This document shows, in pieces, positions 56,932 through 61,420 of a DNA stretch of 61,420 bases (positions within the stretch are counted from its first letter, which is position 1; each line of letters starts with the position of its first letter). A program made the position numbers and the translations under genes. Source of the DNA: Fibrobacter sp. UBA4309 (GTDB lineage: Bacteria; Fibrobacterota; Fibrobacteria; Fibrobacterales; Fibrobacteraceae); NCBI RefSeq assembly GCF_002395745.1, contig NZ_DGUN01000013.1, positions 1 to 61,420 on the forward strand. The letters run 5' to 3'. Below the pieces are notes generated by a model. That model searched no databases and was not told the origin of the DNA. It saw nothing but the letters and a program-made list of their open reading frames with translations.

Positions 56932-59265
56932 ATGCCCGAAAACAAGAAAGAACTTTCCGAAGAAGATATCAAGAACCGCTACATTACGCCGGCGTTAAAC
57001 GCTGTGGGGTGGGCGGCCGAAGATATGCGCATGGAAAAGTACTTTACCGACGGACGCGTTATCTTTCAGGGCGGCAAGCATGCCCGCAAGCAGGGCAAAA
57101 AGGCGGACTATCTGCTTTATTCTGCCCCGAATTACCCGATAGCCATTGTCGAGGCGAAGGACAACAACCACCCCGTGGGTGGCGGCTTGCAGCAGGCGAT
57201 GGATTACGCCGAAATTCTCGACATTCCGTTTGCGTATAGCAGCAACGGCGACGGCTTTATAGAACACGATTTCTTGACGGGAATGGAAGTTGAAATTCCG
57301 CTGGACAAGTTTCCGACGAAAGAACAACTCCTCGCACGTTTGCAAGCGAACAAAAAATTCACCCCGGAACAAGAGACCGTCATCAACCAGCCATATTACT
57401 GGGATGCCGACACTCACGCTCCCCGTTACTACCAGCGTATCGCGATTAATCGCACGATTGAGGCGGTCGCGAAAGGCCAGCAGAGAATATTGCTCGTGAT
57501 GGCGACGGGTACGGGCAAGACCTATACGGCTTTCCAGATTATCGAACGCCTGCACAAGTCCGGCTGCAAAAAGAAAATCCTGTACCTAGCAGACCGCAAT
57601 GTTTTGATTGACCAGACCATGGTCCAAGATTTCAAGCCCTTCAAGAAAATCATGACCAAGATAAAGGGCAAGGAACTAGATTCCAGTTTTGAAATCTACA
57701 TGGCGCTTTACCAGCAGCTGGTTTCTTATGATGAAGGCGTACCCGATCCGTTTACAGAATTCAAGCCTGAATTTTTTGACTTGATTCTGGTGGATGAATG
57801 TCATCGCGGCTCGGCAAAAGAAGATTCCGAATGGCGAAAGATTCTGGAATATTTCAGCGGTGCAACACAGATTGGCATGACGGCGACGCCCAAGGTCAAG
57901 AACGGTGCGAACAACCTGGAATATTTTGGCGAACCGATTTTCACGTATTCGTTGAAGCAGGGAATCGAAGATGGCTTCCTTGCTCCGTATCGCGTGACAA
58001 ACAGCTTCTTGAATGTGGATTTGAAAGGCTGGGCTCCGGAAGGTCCGCAAGAAATGGACCTCTTTGGGAACGTGATTCCAAAGCAGCTTTACCAGCGCCC
58101 CGATTTTGGCCGCGAACTCGTTATCAAGACCCGCCGCGAAGTGGTGGCCCGACGCATTACGCAGATGCTTTACAAGATTGGCCGCATGACCAAGACGATT
58201 GTCTTCTGTACCGATGTGGAAGAAGCCGATGCGATGCGCCAACTGCTCGTGACCTTGAATGCCGACATGGTCAAGGAAGATTCCCGCTATGTAATGCGCA
58301 TTACGGGCGATGACGCCGTGGGTAAAAAACAGCTCGGCAACTTTATCGAACCCGACGAAGCCTACCCGGTGGTGGTAACGACATCTGAAATGTTGAGCAC
58401 CGGCGTAGATTGCAAGACCTGCGGACTTATCGTCATTGACAAGGAAATCGGCTCGATGACGGAGTTCAAGCAGATTGTAGGCCGCGGCACCCGCCTCAAG
58501 ACCGACAAGGGCAAGTGGCATTTTGAAATCCTTGATTTCCGCAATGCGACCAAACTGTTCAAAGACCCCGAATTCGATGGCGAACCCGAAATGCCCGAGG
58601 AACCGTTCGGCGGAACAAAACCGCCCGATCATGTCGGCGAAAAAACGCCGCCCTACGACCCGTCAGGTAGCGCGAAGACTGGTCCCAAGAAGTATTACAT
58701 CAACCACGTCGAAGTGAAAATCGATGCCGAGACGGTTTCGTATCTAGGTGCCGATGGCAAGACACAGGTGGTTGAAAGTTTTACCGACTTTACCCGCAAA
58801 AACATCCGCGGCAAGTTCGCCACGCTGGACGATTTTATCAAGCGCTGGACAGCCGAAGAACGTAAGGCCGCCATTGTCGATGAACTCAAGGAATATGACG
58901 TTTTGATTGACGCCATCCGCGAGGCTAACCCTGCCCTTGCGAAGGTAGATGTATTCGACATTATTTGCCACGTGGCATTTGACCAAAAGCCGCTGACCCG
59001 CAGCGAACGCGCGAACAACGTCAAAAAACGCAATTATCTGGCAAAATACGAGGGCAAAGCCCGCGAGGTTTTGGAAGCCCTTCTCGTAAAATACGCCGAT
59101 GACGGCATTTTGCAGATGGAACAGAACGAAGTCCTGAAACTGGACCCGTTCAGCCATATTGGCACCGTCCCCAAGATTATGAAGCTTTTTGGTGGCCGCG
59201 AAGGCTACGAAGCCGCCGTTATAGACCTGAAAAAGCAGCTCTACTTGACCGACGACGTCGCATAA
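56932..59265 (+). CDS. hsdR: Type I restriction endonuclease subunit HsdR, EcoEI/EcoAI-like (system 2)
   Basis: 777 residues. The N-terminal nuclease region has KKADYLLYSAPNYPIAIVEA followed by K76 (PD-(D/E)xK). Walker A VMATGTGKT (about 189-197), DECHRGS, TATPK and GRGTRLK follow. The C-terminal third is the EcoEI R-subunit C-terminal type. It is shorter than and unrelated in family to the system 1 HsdR. Direct repeats of TCCAAAAACCGT lie just upstream (about 56835-56865). The next genes are fic and hsdM on the same strand. Confidence 0.9.
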   Translation: MPENKKELSEEDIKNRYITPALNAVGWAAEDMRMEKYFTDGRVIFQGGKHARKQGKKADYLLYSAPNYPIAIVEAKDNNHPVGGGLQQAMDYAEILDIPFAYSSNGDGFIEHDFLTGMEVEIPLDKFPTKEQLLARLQANKKFTPEQETVINQPYYWDADTHAPRYYQRIAINRTIEAVAKGQQRILLVMATGTGKTYTAFQIIERLHKSGCKKKILYLADRNVLIDQTMVQDFKPFKKIMTKIKGKELDSSFEIYMALYQQLVSYDEGVPDPFTEFKPEFFDLILVDECHRGSAKEDSEWRKILEYFSGATQIGMTATPKVKNGANNLEYFGEPIFTYSLKQGIEDGFLAPYRVTNSFLNVDLKGWAPEGPQEMDLFGNVIPKQLYQRPDFGRELVIKTRREVVARRITQMLYKIGRMTKTIVFCTDVEEADAMRQLLVTLNADMVKEDSRYVMRITGDDAVGKKQLGNFIEPDEAYPVVVTTSEMLSTGVDCKTCGLIVIDKEIGSMTEFKQIVGRGTRLKTDKGKWHFEILDFRNATKLFKDPEFDGEPEMPEEPFGGTKPPDHVGEKTPPYDPSGSAKTGPKKYYINHVEVKIDAETVSYLGADGKTQVVESFTDFTRKNIRGKFATLDDFIKRWTAEERKAAIVDELKEYDVLIDAIREANPALAKVDVFDIICHVAFDQKPLTRSERANNVKKRNYLAKYEGKAREVLEALLVKYADDGILQMEQNEVLKLDPFSHIGTVPKIMKLFGGREGYEAAVIDLKKQLYLTDDVA

Positions 59266-59279
59266 TATATATTTAGGAT

Positions 59280-59363
59280 GTCGGGGTAAATGTCGGGGTA
59301 TTTGTCAGTGTAAATGACTATGTATCTGTCAGGGTATTTGTCATATTATTTGTCGGAGTAAAT
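59280..59363 (+). repeat. Seven 12-base tandem repeats before fic
   Basis: Units of the form GTCGGGGTAAAT or GTCGGGGTATTT, seven in a row with small changes, end exactly at the fic ATG. They stay open in the fic frame, where they would encode VGVNVGVF-like text, back to a TAG, but contain no usable start codon in that frame. Units may vary in number between strains. Confidence 0.75.
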
Positions 59364-60341
59364 ATGTACGAGCCACCATACAAATTGAACTCGGAAATTT
59401 TGAAAATAGCGACGGAAATATCGTCGTTGATTGAACGATTTGTCATCCGTTTGGAACAAGCTGACTCTCTTAAATTGCGTAAAGCGAATAAAATCAAGAG
59501 CATTCATAGTTCCCTTGCTATCGAGGGCAATTCGCTTAGCGAAGATGTGGTAAGCGACATTATTAACGGCAAGAGGGTTCTTGCTCCTGTGCAAGAAATT
59601 CTTGAAGTTAAGAATGCTTTGGCAACATATGAACTATACCCCAAATTGAACGCATTTTCTGTTAAAGACCTGTTGAAGGCTCATGGCGTAATGATGCGAG
59701 GAATCGCTCTAGACGCAGGCAATTTCCGCAACTGCAACGAGGGCGTTTTCAAAGGGAAAAAGTGCGTCCATTTTGCTCCGCCTCCAAATCGCGTGCCGAT
59801 ACTTATGTCAGATTTATTTGAATGGCTAAAAAAGAGCAACGAACATTTGTTGATCCGTTCTTGCGTATTCCATTACGAATTTGAATTTATACACCCGTTT
59901 AGCGACGGCAACGGCCGTATGGGTAGGCTTTGGCAATCCCTTATTCTTGGAAAATGGAACCCGGCCTTTGAACATTTGCCGATAGAGAATATGGTGTATG
60001 CGAACCAGCAAAAGTATTATGACGCCATTGCAAAGTCTTCTGCTTCAGGCGAATGCAGCCCTTTTATCGTATTCATGCTTCAGAATATTCTTGATTCATT
60101 GAAAAAATTTAAGGATGCTCCTATTGAAGGCGACGTTTCAACAGTAATCAAAACGAAGCTTTCAGCACGTCAGCAAAAGATTGTTGATATGATCCGAAAA
60201 GACGATATCACGATTGCAAGTGTCGCGAAAAAATTGAAAGTTTCTGAACGAACTATCGAACGTGAAATGTCGAAACTGCAGCAACTGATGGTTATTTACC
60301 GCGAAGGTTCCGATAAAACCGGCCGTTGGCTCGTCAAATAA
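59364..60341 (+). CDS. Fic-family AMPylase-type protein
   Basis: 325 residues. An N-terminal inhibitory helix carries SSLAIEGN (S50-x3-E54-G55), the class II autoinhibition motif. The Fic core HPFSDGNGRMGR (177-188) is intact, so catalysis (usually AMP transfer to Ser, Thr or Tyr) is likely. The C-terminus has a winged helix (KKLKVSERTIEREMSKLQQL). It sits between hsdR and hsdM of a type I restriction locus, on the same strand and 18 bases before hsdM. Confidence 0.92.
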   Translation: MYEPPYKLNSEILKIATEISSLIERFVIRLEQADSLKLRKANKIKSIHSSLAIEGNSLSEDVVSDIINGKRVLAPVQEILEVKNALATYELYPKLNAFSVKDLLKAHGVMMRGIALDAGNFRNCNEGVFKGKKCVHFAPPPNRVPILMSDLFEWLKKSNEHLLIRSCVFHYEFEFIHPFSDGNGRMGRLWQSLILGKWNPAFEHLPIENMVYANQQKYYDAIAKSSASGECSPFIVFMLQNILDSLKKFKDAPIEGDVSTVIKTKLSARQQKIVDMIRKDDITIASVAKKLKVSERTIEREMSKLQQLMVIYREGSDKTGRWLVK

Positions 60342-60359
60342 AGTTTTAATAGGTAATAT

Positions 60360-61420
60360 ATGTCCGTAAACAACTTGGTCAAAAGATTGCAGAACGAAAT
60401 GCGCGGTGATGCCGGTATCAATGGCGACGCCCAGCGAATCGAACAGATGGTGTGGATGTTTTTCTTGAAGGTCTATGACGCCCAAGAAGAAATCTGGGAA
60501 TGCACCAAGGACAAGTACAAATCCATCATTCCTGAAAAGATGCGCTGGCGCAACTGGGCTGTCGATGAAAAAGACGGCAAGGCGCTTACGGGTGATGCCT
60601 TGCTCGCGTTCGTGAACAACGAACTTTTCCCGACGCTCAAGAACTTGCCCGTAAATGAGAATACCCCGCGCGGTAAGGCGATTGTGCGGATGGTCTTCGA
60701 AGATTTGAACCAGTACATGAAAGACGGCATCATCCTACGCAAGCTCATCAACATCATTGACGAAGTGGACTTTAGCGACGCTGACGACCGCCACACCTTC
60801 GGCGACATTTACGAAGGAATCCTGAAAGATTTGCAGAGTGCGGGCAATGCAGGCGAATTCTACACCCCGCGTGCATTAACCGACTTTATCGTGCAACAAC
60901 TGCACCCAAAACTCGGCGAAACCTTTGGCGACTTTACCAGCGGAACGGGCGGTTTTTTGACCAGTTGCCTGAACTACCTGAAACCCTCCGTAAAGACCAC
61001 GAGCGACGAAAAGAAATTCCAGTCGTCCATTGTCGGGCAGGAATGGAAACCTCTTCCGTACTTACTTTCGATAACCAACATGCTCGTCCACGATATCGAA
61101 GAACCAAATATCACCCATACGGATTCGCTCGGTCGCAAGGTGACGGAATTCAAGGATAGCGACAAGGTGGATTGCATCGGCATGAACCCGCCCTATGGCG
61201 GCAGCACCGGCATGAATGCCAAGCTGAACTTCCCGACGAACATGCAGAGCAGCGAAACCGCCGACCTTTTCATTGTGCTCATCATGTATCGCCTCAAAAA
61301 GATGGGCCGCGCGGGCGTGATTATCCCCGACGGGTTCCTGTTCGGCACCGACGGCGCAAAACTTGCCATCAAGCAGAAGTTGCTCCGCGAATTCAACCTG
61401 CACACCGTCATTCGCCTGCC
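60360..61420 (+). CDS. hsdM: Type I methyltransferase subunit HsdM (system 2), cut by window end
   Basis: 353 codons are visible and the frame is open at the end of the window. The N-terminal HsdM helical domain begins MSVNNLVKRLQNEMRGDAGI. It has EFYTPRALTDFI, SAM motif FTSGTGGFL and catalytic NPPYGG (about residue 277). This is a standard EcoEI/EcoAI-type M subunit and partner of the HsdR at 56932. hsdS should follow outside the window. Confidence 0.92.
   Translation, partial: MSVNNLVKRLQNEMRGDAGINGDAQRIEQMVWMFFLKVYDAQEEIWECTKDKYKSIIPEKMRWRNWAVDEKDGKALTGDALLAFVNNELFPTLKNLPVNENTPRGKAIVRMVFEDLNQYMKDGIILRKLINIIDEVDFSDADDRHTFGDIYEGILKDLQSAGNAGEFYTPRALTDFIVQQLHPKLGETFGDFTSGTGGFLTSCLNYLKPSVKTTSDEKKFQSSIVGQEWKPLPYLLSITNMLVHDIEEPNITHTDSLGRKVTEFKDSDKVDCIGMNPPYGGSTGMNAKLNFPTNMQSSETADLFIVLIMYRLKKMGRAGVIIPDGFLFGTDGAKLAIKQKLLREFNLHTVIRL

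Noticed and set aside
59280..59363. Short CRISPR array
   Set aside because: Units are 12 bases with no spacers, and no cas genes are present. No CRISPR array was seen anywhere in the window.

Overview
The window reads as origin-proximal chromosome of a Fibrobacter-type bacterium (Fibrobacterota). Direct signs are a protein with two copies of the Fibrobacter succinogenes major paralogous domain (16153-17697), small secreted proteins ending in an FDLLGR tail, and a bactofilin, M23 peptidase, ParB, ParA, RsmG gene string. Base composition is near 50% GC. Promoters look like TTGAAA/TTGACG, 17 bases, TATATT. No species can be named from this alone.

Layout. (1) 1-9200: partial tRNA, metallophosphoesterase, bactofilin, M23, parB, parA, rsmG and two secreted proteins, all on the minus strand, then a switch to the plus strand near 7.5 kb. 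Four parS-like palindromes and several DnaA boxes lie here, so an origin at about 7.5-9.2 kb is likely. (2) 9200-17700: FecR-domain protein, two lipoproteins, a degenerate Fic-like protein, secA and a FISUMP surface protein. (3) 17.9-22.4 kb: an Rrf2 regulator, a LysR regulator and a cystathionine gamma-lyase/beta-synthase pair behind a cysteine-rich leader peptide and terminator. (4) 22.4-32.9 kb: accessory DNA with a type I restriction-modification operon (M, S, an ATPase, R), a DUF2971 protein and an AbiEi-like antitoxin. (5) 33-45.5 kb: metY with an alcohol dehydrogenase and an AhpD-like protein, pyridoxal phosphate synthase pdxST with its MocR regulator, a second LysR, metE and a second metY. 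(6) 45.6-56.1 kb, minus strand: sulfate ABC transporter (cysTWA), tusA, a ThiS-like sulfur carrier ending GGGC, an E1 enzyme, two JAMM metalloproteases, a ThiS-E1-rhodanese fusion, a family 2A encapsulin, its cysteine desulfurase cargo and serine O-acetyltransferase. (7) 56.2 kb to the end: an HD-domain protein and a second type I restriction locus with a Fic gene between hsdR and hsdM (cut by the window end).

How it fits together. About half of the window handles sulfur. Sulfate uptake, a protein-thiocarboxylate relay (TusA, ThiS-like carriers, E1s, JAMM proteases), O-acetylserine supply, OAS/OAH sulfhydrylases, transsulfuration enzymes and MetE form one network. The encapsulin-desulfurase pair probably stores sulfur taken from cysteine. 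PdxST/PdxR supply the PLP that many of these enzymes need.

Two repeated DNA motifs tie the promoters together. One is CCTA-N9-TAGG next to the -10 box. The other is a pair of ATAN-N7-NTAT boxes about 23 bases apart, upstream of or touching -35. The best leads for undescribed biology are the cysteine leader-peptide attenuator at 20131-20256, the encapsulin/JAMM/ThiS sulfur island and its operators, and two dispersed repeat families. One of these repeats is inserted in frame in rsmG and secA.
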